From JBBRUG01 sp038247995 (GTDB taxonomy: Bacteria; Chloroflexota; Chloroflexia; Chloroflexales; Chloroflexaceae), in assembly GCA_038247995.1 (NCBI GenBank), contig JBBRUG010000116.1, positions 1 through 16,266 on the forward strand: a stretch of DNA of 16,266 nucleotides, read 5' to 3'. Under the pieces are notes generated by a model. That model was not told the origin of the DNA. It worked only from the letters and a program-made list of their open reading frames with translations, and made no database searches. Within the stretch, counting starts at the first letter, position 1. Each line of letters starts with the position of its first letter. Position numbers and translations under genes: made by a program. This document shows, one piece after another, positions 1-6,265 of the stretch.

Positions 1-164
1 CATCGGGGCTGGAACGGACTCTTGATGCCTTGTCAGCATAGAGCCGGAACTGCCGACGCGGAAGGGGACGCCATTGGGGCAATGCCGGAACCAGGTGGGG
101 ACATAAAGGGGAACGTGATGCAGCCTCCATCGTCCCGTGTTTCCCAACGAACGCCGTCCAGCGA

Positions 165-184
165 CCAGCCGCAAGAGCGGCTGG
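165..184. other. Perfect 8-bp stem-loop upstream of the NACHT gene
   Basis: CCAGCCGC (165-172), a 4-nt loop AAGA, and GCGGCTGG (177-184) form a perfect hairpin just upstream of a -10 element. There is no T-run, so it is not a classic terminator. It overlaps where a -35 would lie and could be an operator. The rest of 1-253 shows no convincing gene. Confidence 0.45.
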
Positions 185-197
185 TAGGCGCCTGCTA

Positions 198-206
198 TGC
201 TATACT
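198..206 (+). promoter_or_regulatory. Extended -10 promoter element for the NACHT gene
   Basis: TG-C-TATACT fits an extended -10 (TGnTATAAT) with one mismatch in the hexamer. No good -35 is present, as expected for extended -10 promoters. Transcription would start near 213, about 40 nt before the ATG at 254. Similar TGn-hexamer elements precede several other plus-strand genes in this window. Confidence 0.45.
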
Positions 207-253
207 TCCCGTATCCAGACCCCTAAAATCGCCTATACCATTCCAATAACCCT

Positions 254-499
254 ATGAGCCCTAACCCCGCCGACCTCGCCCGCCAGATCGCCGAGTTGGA
301 AGCCGACCTCGCGCATGTGCGCTCTGAACGCAGCCGCGCCGCCATCGAAGCCGACATCGCGGAACTGCGCTCACAGCATGCCGCACTGCTGAACATTGGC
401 CCCGGCGCGCAGCTGGGCGATCTGACGATGGGCGACATGCCGGCCAAAACATCGACAAGCGCACCGGCACCGTCGAAGCACGCGATGAGGCCGAGGTAA
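254..499 (+). pseudogene. N-terminal coiled-coil segment of the NACHT protein, out of frame with the rest
   Basis: This reading frame starts at ATG 254 and ends at TAA 497-499. Residues about 4-45 are a charged, heptad-like helix (ADLARQIAELEADL and onward), then LGDLTMGDM. Many NACHT and effector-associated proteins continue at this point with an AG-rich link. Here the natural continuation, GQNIDKRTGTVEARDEAE, lies in the other frame from 442 onward and runs straight into the large NACHT reading frame. Restoring one base near 439-442 (ATG GCC GGC CAA instead of ATG CCG GCC AAA) would give a single protein of about 1066 residues. I see no classical slippery heptamer, so a base deletion, a sequencing error or a recent inactivation is more likely than programmed frameshifting. 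As it stands this segment would be an 81-residue peptide with out-of-frame residues after codon 62. Confidence 0.6.
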
Positions 500-513
500 A
501 CCAGGCCATCGGC

Positions 514-3453
514 GTGAACTACGGCGTGGTGCAAGCGTTCTTTGGCGGCAACCCGCCCGCCGATGGCGAAGCGCTGCTGCGGCGCTACCTCGATACGTTG
601 TGTGAGCGCTATCGGCCCCTGGCGCTTGGGCGGTTGCTCACCCGCGAGCGCAGCGGCGACGAGCGCACCACCACGCCGCCTCTGCCGCTGCGGGCCGTCT
701 ACACCGCGCTGGCCACCGATGCGCGGGTGCGCTGCGAGCGTTTCAATTTGACCTTTGAGGAGCTCGACAAAGCGATCACCGCCGCCGATCCCGACCGCCT
801 TGCGCCGGATCAGATCCGCTTCCCCGTGGCCGAACTCGACGAGTTGCACGAGGTAGCGACAATGCTCCGCGCCGATGTGCGTGATGCGCCGACCCGTTCG
901 CTGCGCGAGATCTACGGCAGCCTGCGGCGTGGTTTGCCGCGTACCTCCGGCAGCAAGAAGCAACAGCGCGTTTCTGGTCATTGGTACGAACCTGAACTGG
1001 CGGTTGCCGCGCTGGCGCCGCCGCGTAGTCGGATCGTGCTGCTGGGTGATCCCGGCTCGGGCAAATCGACCGTGCTGCGCTACCTGGTGGTCTGCATCGC
1101 CGAGGCGCTGTTGAGCGGCGCGACCACCGGCCCCGCCGATCTGCGCGGTTGGACGGAGGTCACGCTGCCGGTGCCGATCTTCTGCCCGCTCGGCCCGGTG
1201 GCCAAGGCGCTTGATGATGATCCTGATCACGATCTGGAGCGCCTGGAAACCGCCGTGCTGCGCAGCGTCTACCGTGAGGGCAGCCCGCTGGCCGGGCTGC
1301 GTGACCGCTTATTCCAGGCCTGGAGCAGCGGCAGTGTGTTACTCTGCTTCGATGGGCTGGACGAAATTTCCGGTACACTGGAAACAACCCGTGCCGATGA
1401 ACTGAGCCGCCGGGAGCGCCTGGCCGTTGCGCTGCACCGCCTGGCCCAGGAGGTCGGTGATGCACGGGTGGTGGTGACCTGCCGCACCCGCCCGTATGAG
1501 CAGGATCGCGCCTGGCAACTGCCCGAACCCTGGCAGGTGCGCCGGATCGAGCCGTTTGCGCTGGGCCAGGTGCGCTTCTTTGTCGAGCAGTGGTACACCC
1601 AGAGCTGCGCAGCGCCCGGCGCGACGCTCAGCGCCGACGAAGGGCAGGCCAGAGCCGCCGAACTCCTGCGGGCTATTCCCGCAAAACCCGGCCTGCGCGA
1701 TGTGTGCCACTCGCCGCTGTTGCTCACAATGGTGGTGCTGCTGCACTACAACCAGAAGCAGTTGCCCGACGAGCGCGCCGAAGTCTACGAGGAGTTGGTG
1801 AGCCTGCTGCTTGACCGCTGGGAGTGGGTGCGCTCCAGCGAGCGCGAGCAGGTCAAACTGGTGCCCTTTGGTGATCGGCTGGGCCTGCCAAAGCTGCGTG
1901 CCCGCGATCTGCGCACGGCGGTCAACGAACTGGCCTACGAGGCGCACCGGATCGCTCAAGATGGACGCGGCGTGATCCCCGAAGGGATTGTCTACGATCT
2001 GCTCAAACCGCATGTCCAGATTGCGATCGATCCCGCCGATCCTGATCGGGTGAAGAAGAGCGTCTGGACGGCGAAGGTCGAGACATTTCTCGAATTGCTG
2101 GTTGAAGAGAGCGGCCTGATCCAACCCGACGCCGACGGCAACTACGTGCTGCCGCACCTGACGTTCGAGGAATACCTGGCGGCGTGTTCGCTGGCCGAAC
2201 GCCAATACATCGGTCTCGAACTGGCCTACGCGCGCTGGAGCGAGGGCGCGGATCGCTGGCGCGAGCCAATGCTGCTGCTGATGGGCTGCTTACGCCGTGA
2301 GAATAAGCACGCTGAGGCAAAACACTGGCTGGATCTGCTGCTCAATCCGGTGTTCGGTACGGCGGAGAAAACGCGCGCCCAGCAGCAACGTGACGCCGTG
2401 CTGGCAGCGGCCTGCTACGCCGACCTGGGCGGACGGGGCTACCTGCGCAAACACCACCATGAGCGTACGGTGCAGGCGTTTGAGGACAGCTTGCAGATCG
2501 CGCTGGTCGATCTGCTCGAACAACCTGATCCAGCCAACCTGCTGCCGTTGCGCCTGGAAGCCGGCCAGGCGCTGGGGCGGCTAGGCGATCCCCGCTTCCC
2601 GGTGGATTCGGTGCAATGGATTGAGCAACTAGCGCAGCGCAACGAGCAGTTCGGCGAGCCATCGGGCTACTTCTGTTACATGCCGCAGGGAACCTACCGG
2701 ATCGGCGGGTGGGACGGTGGCAAAGAGTCCGCTGAATTGTCGCTCCAATCCTTCTGGATTGCACGCTTGCCAATCACCGTGGCGCAGTATGCGCCCTTTG
2801 TGGAGCAGGGCTACGGGCGGGACGCCGAGCGCTGGTGGACGCCAAACGGTTGGCGCTGGAAGCAGGACCGTACGCGTACACAGCCATATCGCTGGGGGCA
2901 GCCTTCGTACAACGGCGCAAACCAGCCGGTGACGGGCGTAACCTGGTACGAGGCGACGGCCTACTGCGCCTGGCTGACGGAACTCCTCAAGGAACAGATG
3001 CCGACAGGGTATCTCATTCGCCTGCCCACGGAAGCGGAGTGGGAGACAACGGCGAGCTTCGACGGTACGAGCGAGCGCTGCGTGTATCCCTGGGGCAACG
3101 CGGAACCGACGACCGAGTTGGCGATCTATGATGCGGCAAAACTGAACGCGGCGGCGCCGGTCGGCAGTTGCCCAGCCGGGGCGGCGGCTTGTGGCGCACT
3201 TGATCTGGCAGGGAATGTATGGGAGTATACGGCAAGCAACCATGCCGATTACCCAGGCCAGAGTACTACTGGCGCAAAAGATTTTACAACAGACGAATGG
3301 GATGTGCCGCTGCGTGGTGGATTATACTACCAGGATAGTACATATGTTCGCTGCGGGGCGCGGATCCGCCTCCCTCCCGTCTACGACTCCATCATCATCG
3401 ACGACTTCGGTTTTCGGATTGTGGTGGCCCCTCCGCTTGGGCATAGCCAATAG
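514..3453 (+). CDS. NACHT ATPase with C-terminal FGE-sulfatase domain (STAND conflict protein)
   Basis: The frame opens at GTG 514, but the true N-terminus probably lies in the frameshifted segment 254-442. Numbering is from GTG 514. A helical N-terminal region (about 1-150, with LLRRYLDTLCERYRPLALG) precedes the NACHT ATPase. Walker A is GDPGSGKST at 178-186, and Walker B is LLCFDGLDEIS at 276-286 with D280, D283 and E284. A sensor-like VVVTCRTRPYE follows. A helical middle (about 480-710) leads to an FGE-sulfatase domain at about 720-970, with typical motifs RLPTEAEWE, YPWGNAEP, DLAGNVWEYT, LRGG and FGFRIV. Proteins of this architecture are STAND ATPases implicated in defence; the ATPase would switch on oligomerisation after ligand sensing. 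In them the FGE fold usually acts as a binding or lectin-like module, not as a sulfatase activator. The last 40 residues look like a DGR variable region. An S23/Avd-like gene follows 30 nt downstream. The target ligand is unknown. Confidence 0.9.
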   Translation: MNYGVVQAFFGGNPPADGEALLRRYLDTLCERYRPLALGRLLTRERSGDERTTTPPLPLRAVYTALATDARVRCERFNLTFEELDKAITAADPDRLAPDQIRFPVAELDELHEVATMLRADVRDAPTRSLREIYGSLRRGLPRTSGSKKQQRVSGHWYEPELAVAALAPPRSRIVLLGDPGSGKSTVLRYLVVCIAEALLSGATTGPADLRGWTEVTLPVPIFCPLGPVAKALDDDPDHDLERLETAVLRSVYREGSPLAGLRDRLFQAWSSGSVLLCFDGLDEISGTLETTRADELSRRERLAVALHRLAQEVGDARVVVTCRTRPYEQDRAWQLPEPWQVRRIEPFALGQVRFFVEQWYTQSCAAPGATLSADEGQARAAELLRAIPAKPGLRDVCHSPLLLTMVVLLHYNQKQLPDERAEVYEELVSLLLDRWEWVRSSEREQVKLVPFGDRLGLPKLRARDLRTAVNELAYEAHRIAQDGRGVIPEGIVYDLLKPHVQIAIDPADPDRVKKSVWTAKVETFLELLVEESGLIQPDADGNYVLPHLTFEEYLAACSLAERQYIGLELAYARWSEGADRWREPMLLLMGCLRRENKHAEAKHWLDLLLNPVFGTAEKTRAQQQRDAVLAAACYADLGGRGYLRKHHHERTVQAFEDSLQIALVDLLEQPDPANLLPLRLEAGQALGRLGDPRFPVDSVQWIEQLAQRNEQFGEPSGYFCYMPQGTYRIGGWDGGKESAELSLQSFWIARLPITVAQYAPFVEQGYGRDAERWWTPNGWRWKQDRTRTQPYRWGQPSYNGANQPVTGVTWYEATAYCAWLTELLKEQMPTGYLIRLPTEAEWETTASFDGTSERCVYPWGNAEPTTELAIYDAAKLNAAAPVGSCPAGAAACGALDLAGNVWEYTASNHADYPGQSTTGAKDFTTDEWDVPLRGGLYYQDSTYVRCGARIRLPPVYDSIIIDDFGFRIVVAPPLGHSQ
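3301..3420 (+). other. Candidate DGR variable region (VR) at the 3' end of the NACHT-FGE gene
   Basis: Codons 930-969 lie in the exact place where DGRs diversify FGE/C-type-lectin targets: from the RGG motif to the terminal GFR motif. Of the 16 codons in 3361-3408, 14 end in C, and their first two positions are scattered (ATC, CTC, CCC, GTC, TAC, GAC, TCC, ATC, ATC, ATC, GAC, GAC, TTC). That is the pattern expected when AAC codons of a template repeat are mutated at adenines. The segment encodes the unusual run VYDSIIIDDFGFRI. No template repeat was found in the window by eye, so the boundaries are approximate. Confidence 0.5.
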
Positions 3454-3475
3454 CCGATAGACCGATAGCCGAAAG
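3450..3475 (+). repeat. Left arm of a 26-bp inverted repeat around the S23 gene
   Basis: This arm is made of TAGCCGATAG-type units and lies between the NACHT stop and the S23 start. It matches the reverse complement of 3866-3891 at 24 of 26 positions. In a transcript the two arms could pair and place the S23 coding region in the loop. Confidence 0.75.
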
Positions 3476-3483
3476 GCGCAGTG

Positions 3484-3858
3484 ATGCGTGTCTTTGAGCA
3501 GCAGTTGATGGAACGCCTGGAAGACTATGCGCTGCGGATCATCACGGTGTATGGAACATTGCCCGACTATCCAGCTTCGGGACATCAAGTAGCGCAGGTG
3601 CTTGGCAAGCAACGCTTGCGTTCGGGTACATCTGTCGGCGCGAACTTTGCCGAAGCAACTCGTACGCATAGTCTGGCTGACAAAGCAGCGAAGCAGCAGA
3701 TATGTATCAAAGAACTGGAGGAAACCGCTTACTGGCTGCGCTTACTCGTCAAAACCAATTTGATTTCTGCCCCACGCATGGAGTCGTTACTGGCCAAAAC
3801 CAGCGAACTAACCGCGATTTTTGTGGCGAGTGTGCGCAAACTTCAGCGCGAGCTCTAA
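3484..3858 (+). CDS. Four-helix-bundle protein (S23 / 23S rRNA IVS family, Avd-like)
   Basis: This 124-residue protein has the family signature: a conserved RSGTSVGANFAEATRTHS (47-64) between helices, then KAAKQQICIKELEETAYWLRLL. The length is normal for the family (about 115-130). The ATG at 3484 is preferred over the adjacent GTG at 3481; AAAGG at 3472-3476 may be the ribosome binding site. Members occur in intervening sequences of 23S rRNA genes. The DGR accessory protein Avd has the same fold; it is a basic pentameric four-helix bundle that binds the retroelement RNA and reverse transcriptase. Position directly after a putative DGR target gene fits an Avd role, but sequence alone cannot separate Avd from ordinary S23 proteins. 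The gene lies inside an inverted repeat (3450-3475/3866-3891), an arrangement reminiscent of rRNA intervening sequences. Confidence 0.85.
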   Translation: MRVFEQQLMERLEDYALRIITVYGTLPDYPASGHQVAQVLGKQRLRSGTSVGANFAEATRTHSLADKAAKQQICIKELEETAYWLRLLVKTNLISAPRMESLLAKTSELTAIFVASVRKLQREL

Positions 3859-3865
3859 CAATCAG

Positions 3866-3891
3866 CTATCGGCTATCGGCCTATCGGCTAT
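3866..3891 (+). repeat. Right arm of a 26-bp inverted repeat around the S23 gene
   Basis: CTATCGGCTATCGG units form this arm, which is the reverse complement of 3450-3475 with two mismatches. It starts 8 nt after the S23 stop codon. Extra CTATC units on both sides suggest expansion and contraction of a short tandem motif. Confidence 0.75.
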
Positions 3892-4037
3892 CGTCATAAG
3901 GTGCCGAAACAGATATACATTTCACTGCAATATCGCATACAATAGCAATGGGCCGGTCGTCACGGCGCACCCAGGTTGCCCATGTCAAACGCTGCGGGTT
4001 GCCAGATCGAGTATTGGTACTGCCTTCAACCCTGCGC

Positions 4038-4069
4038 CTTTCGGCTATCGGATTTTCGGCTATCGGTTT
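4038..4069 (+). repeat. Dispersed CGGCTATCGG repeat, two units
   Basis: Two copies of TTTCGGCTATCGG lie 15 bp apart (core CGGCTATCGG at 4042-4051 and 4057-4066). This is the same motif as the arms around the S23 gene and the copy at 15191-15208. It abuts the start of a transposase fragment. Confidence 0.65.
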
Positions 4070-4241
4070 CACCGTCCTGTCCATCCATGTGCTGATCCGG
4101 GGCTGTGCTATCCCGGTGGCCTGGCACATCGTGCGTGCCACGGCCAAAGGCGCCTGGCAACCGCACTGGGAAGCGCTCTTCCTGCAGCTTCAGGGCAGTG
4201 TGCCCGACGACTGGACGGTCATTGTCGCTGCCGACCGAGGG
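4069..4241 (+). pseudogene. IS4-like DDE transposase fragment
   Basis: The plus frame here reads VLSIHVLIRGCAIPVAWH, then ATAKGAWQPHWEALFLQ and VPDDWTVIVAADRG. That is typical of the central catalytic part of IS4-type DDE transposases: a 'change of P-V-A-W' strand, then the second catalytic Asp in a DRG motif. Only about 57 residues remain of a protein that is usually 300-450 long. Both the first Asp region and the C-terminal Glu region are missing. The frame is open back to 3948, but its earlier part encodes the CGGCTATCGG repeats and is not transposase. On the right it runs into a remnant coded on the other strand. It cannot be functional. Confidence 0.6.
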
Positions 4242-4476
4242 GCCGTTGACCGCATCCACTTCTAGCGGGCACGCCGTGGTGCGGGTATCGTTCGGTTCGC
4301 AGGCGTCGGGTAGGGCGTCGGTTGCGGTACCTGCGGTCGCCGTCGGCGTGAGCACCGGTGCGGTGGAGGCTTCCGGCAGCGGTGGCAGTGACGGCAGGGG
4401 CGGCACGCCATCCGTTGGTGGTGCCGTGACAACCGGTGTTACCACAATGGGCTCGCCTAAAATGCGGAATGTGTCA
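4242..4476 (-). pseudogene. Remnant of a secreted protein gene (Pro/Thr linker and PPC-like start)
   Basis: Read on the minus strand, the frame gives DTFRILGEPIVVTPVVTAPP, then a Pro/Thr/Ser-rich stretch and DACEPNDTRTTACPLEV. The 'CEPND...A.pl' signature commonly opens pre-peptidase C-terminal-like (PPC) or related beta domains in Chloroflexota extracellular proteins, after a low-complexity stalk. The coding sense ends abruptly where the plus-strand transposase fragment begins (about 4240). No signal peptide or good start codon is visible upstream, because a 23-bp inverted repeat follows at 4484. Both ends seem lost to IS activity. The domain assignment is tentative. Confidence 0.4.
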
Positions 4477-4483
4477 AGTACCT

Positions 4484-4585
4484 TGGCTCTTCCGCAAGTC
4501 GCGTGATCGCAACCTATCTGACCGCATTCTGATGCTGCCCGGACCCAACAAAGTAGCCAGATTCACGCAACTTGCGGAAGAGCCA
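4484..4585. repeat. Inverted repeat pair (23-bp arms), IS-end or MITE-like
   Basis: The arm TGGCTCTTCCGCAAG at 4484 and onward to 4506 is matched inverted at 4563-4585 with a single mismatch in 23 bp. Weaker similarity continues outside the arms (GTACC on both sides). The 56-bp interior has no gene. This resembles the terminal inverted repeats of an insertion sequence with most of the interior deleted, and a transposase fragment lies only about 240 bp away. It could also fold as a long hairpin. Between 4586 and 4776 I see nothing recognisable. Confidence 0.7.
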
Positions 4586-4776
4586 GTACCTTTGGACAGG
4601 AGTCTGGGCCAAATGCGGTGCAGTGCGGCACCCACCGCCAGGCCATCCGGGGCAGCCTACCCGACAGCCGAAATGGGGTCAAGGGGCGGCTGCGCCGCTG
4701 AAACCCGTGACGCGCCGGGGTCAGCCGCCGATCCTGCGCCAGACAGGGTGCTGGTGGTCAACACCACCAATGCTCC

Positions 4777-4980
4777 CTAAACTCGACCAGAATCTGTCTC
4801 ACTGGGGCTTGACACGTTCCGCTGCGCCCAACTCAATGCCATCTGCATTGGGCTGAGCACGCGGTCTTGCATGCGTTGGAGCCAGGCGATGATGCGCGAC
4901 AGACGGGCGAGGCCCATAAGGAACAGTGCCACAAACATCGCCACGATCATATTGCCGGGGTCACGGAACCATTCCTCCAT
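4777..4980 (-). CDS. Small membrane protein, unknown function
   Basis: The 67-residue product begins MEEWFRDPGN. It has one clear hydrophobic segment at about residues 11-32 (MIVAMFVALFLMGLARLS), followed by a basic amphipathic helix and a hydrophilic tail. A near-perfect ribosome binding site, AAGGAGG, sits 6 nt before the ATG on the minus strand. The gene lies 26 nt downstream of the membrane-protein gene at 5007-5693, so the two are very likely co-transcribed. I do not recognise a family; it could be a small partner subunit of that protein. Confidence 0.65.
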   Translation of the reverse strand: MEEWFRDPGNMIVAMFVALFLMGLARLSRIIAWLQRMQDRVLSPMQMALSWAQRNVSSPSETDSGRV

Positions 4981-5006
4981 GGGAAGCCTCCTTCGTCAAT
5001 TGCTGG

Positions 5007-5693
5007 TTATGCTGCTGCTTCGACCGGTCTCCGCCGCCGGAGCCACCGCCAGGTCGGTACGACCCAGAGGTTCCAGAGGTCGCTGATCACCCAGCGGGCG
5101 ATCTTCTCCGGGAGGTACGCAAAGGCCAGACCAAGCAGCGCACTGATGCTATAGTTGAGCCAGAGGCGATCTGCCACCGGCTCCAGGTGTGTCAGGCCCG
5201 CGCCTGCCAACACCGGCAACAGGCCGCGTACCGTGGTCAGGACATCAAAGGCGAGGACGGCAAGCCACAACCCGAGACGCAGCAAGAAAATGGGGAGCCG
5301 GCGTTCACGGCGTGGCCAGAGAAAGATCTCGACGGCTGAAATCAGGACGGGAAGCCACCAGTGCTGCCACCAGGGCGAGCGCTGGATGAACGCACCGATA
5401 GGGGCGAAGGTGTCACCGAGATAATCGAGCGAAAAGACGCCGCCATAGTACCACATCAGGCTGCCAATCAGCGTCGCGCCGATAAGCGCTAACGTGGTAC
5501 CAATGCGTCGATACAAGCCGCGAATGGCTGTGGGCGGCGGAAGCGGTGGGTCGTCGATTACCTCGCGGCGCAGGCGTGGCGAACGCACTGGCGCGTGTGC
5601 CTGCGGCAGTGGCATAGGTGGTTCAGAGTCGGGAGATACCGCAGACGTGACTGGTTTCGGGCGGGCTGCGAACAACTTTTTGCGAACTGGCAT
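5007..5693 (-). CDS. Multi-pass membrane protein, unknown function
   Basis: The 228-residue product has a Pro/Arg-rich cytoplasmic-looking N-terminus (1-60). About four hydrophobic segments follow: GTTLALIGATLIGSLMWYYG (about 65-84), WWLPVLISAVEIFLW (about 112-126), a long double segment from LPIFLLRLGLWLAVLAF to LLPVLAG (about 134-163), and YSISALLGLAFAYL (about 180-193). It ends in a basic tail WRWLRRRRPVEAAA. GAAGGAG precedes the ATG by 8 nt. It forms an operon with the small membrane gene downstream. I recognise no family motif. A mobile-element membrane function, such as entry exclusion or conjugation, is possible but unsupported. Confidence 0.75.
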   Translation of the reverse strand: MPVRKKLFAARPKPVTSAVSPDSEPPMPLPQAHAPVRSPRLRREVIDDPPLPPPTAIRGLYRRIGTTLALIGATLIGSLMWYYGGVFSLDYLGDTFAPIGAFIQRSPWWQHWWLPVLISAVEIFLWPRRERRLPIFLLRLGLWLAVLAFDVLTTVRGLLPVLAGAGLTHLEPVADRLWLNYSISALLGLAFAYLPEKIARWVISDLWNLWVVPTWRWLRRRRPVEAAA

Positions 5694-5801
5694 GGATGTT
5701 CGCTCCTTCTCAGATGGTACGATGAACGTAAGCCTCTGGACTGTGGTACAGGGGTGAGCCGGGGGCTGTTCACAGCAGCCATCCCGGCACGAAACGATGC
5801 A

Positions 5802-5987
5802 TCAGACGTCGATGCCAATGGTTGCGAACGGGTCATCGGCCTGCCCGTCGGGTGGGATGGCTTCCTGCAATACGAACGGGTCATCGACCTGTTCAGCGGG
5901 TGGGACAGTGTCCGCCGGTGCGGTAGGCTGCTGAACGGGAAGCGCAGGGAAGACTTCACTCCTCCCTGCCGTCAGGTGGGCAAAGAC
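5802..5987 (-). pseudogene. C-terminal continuation of the small gene beyond an in-frame amber codon
   Basis: After the TAG at 5988-5990 the same minus frame continues for 61 codons to a TGA at 5802-5804. The text is very protein-like: VFAHLTAGRSEVFPALPVQQ, then a Pro/Ala-rich stretch and two copies of a 16-residue unit around PPAEQVDDPF and PPDGQADDPF. There is no good start codon between the TAG and the repeat. A CAG-to-TAG change would explain the break, as would readthrough. The acidic, repeated tail would give the joined protein 131 residues. Confidence 0.5.
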
Positions 5988-6197
5988 CTAGCGCAGCGCG
6001 GCGTGTACGTCGTCGTGCAGGTCGGCGGCGAGTAGGGCCGCAATCTCACGCTCCAACCCATGAAGCTTAGCTCCGGTTGCCGCCGCGCCGAGGATGATCA
6101 GCGCACGGGTCGCCGGGTTCACCGGCCCGGCCTGATCAATCACAGTGCGGAGTGTCGCACTGACGCGCACCGGTAGGAGACGCGTGGTTGTCGTCAT
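5988..6197 (-). CDS. Small protein, possible ribbon-helix-helix partition adaptor
   Basis: The ATG at 6195-6197 is chosen for its AGAAAGG upstream; the frame is open further, but without a better start. The 69-residue product reads RLLPVRVSATLRTVIDQAG, then NPATRALIILGAAATG and a C-terminal helix. A short strand followed by two helices is compatible with a ribbon-helix-helix DNA-binding fold, as in ParR-type adaptors, and a ParM-like actin gene lies about 860 bp away. I cannot show homology. The gene ends at an amber codon after which the frame continues (see 5802-5987), so it may be a truncated version of a 131-residue protein. It is divergent from the DUF4058 gene. Confidence 0.5.
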   Translation of the reverse strand: MTTTTRLLPVRVSATLRTVIDQAGPVNPATRALIILGAAATGAKLHGLEREIAALLAADLHDDVHAALR

Positions 6198-6229
6198 ACG
6201 CGGCCTTTCTGCCATCTGCGCTCGGCGGC

Positions 6230-6238
6230 TGGTATAAT
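6230..6238 (+). promoter_or_regulatory. Extended -10 promoter for the DUF4058 gene
   Basis: TG-G-TATAAT is a perfect extended -10. No strong -35 is present. The start of transcription would be near 6245, about 20 nt before the ATG at 6266. It lies in the short divergent gap with the minus-strand gene starting at 6197. Confidence 0.65.
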
Positions 6239-6265
6239 GACGAGACGCAACCAATGGAGGTGCTG

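Noticed and set aside
434..455. Programmed -1 frameshift in the NACHT gene
   Set aside because: The local codons GCC-AAA-ACA do not form a classical slippery heptamer, so a base loss is simpler.
223..1230. Long minus-strand open frame opposite the NACHT gene
   Set aside because: It is a GC-rich shadow (Arg/Gly/Gln-rich, no motif) of the clearly coding plus strand.
1339..2205. Minus-strand 288-codon frame under the NACHT gene
   Set aside because: It is the antisense of conserved NACHT codons, with no recognisable domain and no ribosome binding site.
3280..4500. Template repeat or reverse transcriptase of a DGR near the S23 gene
   Set aside because: I found no second copy of the VR end (GACTTCGGTTTTCGG) on either strand and no reverse transcriptase motifs; the DGR core is absent from the window.
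5558..5959. 133-codon minus-strand frame
   Set aside because: It is Ser/Arg-rich with no motif and overlaps the membrane-protein start; the neighbouring frame (amber-interrupted gene) is far more protein-like.
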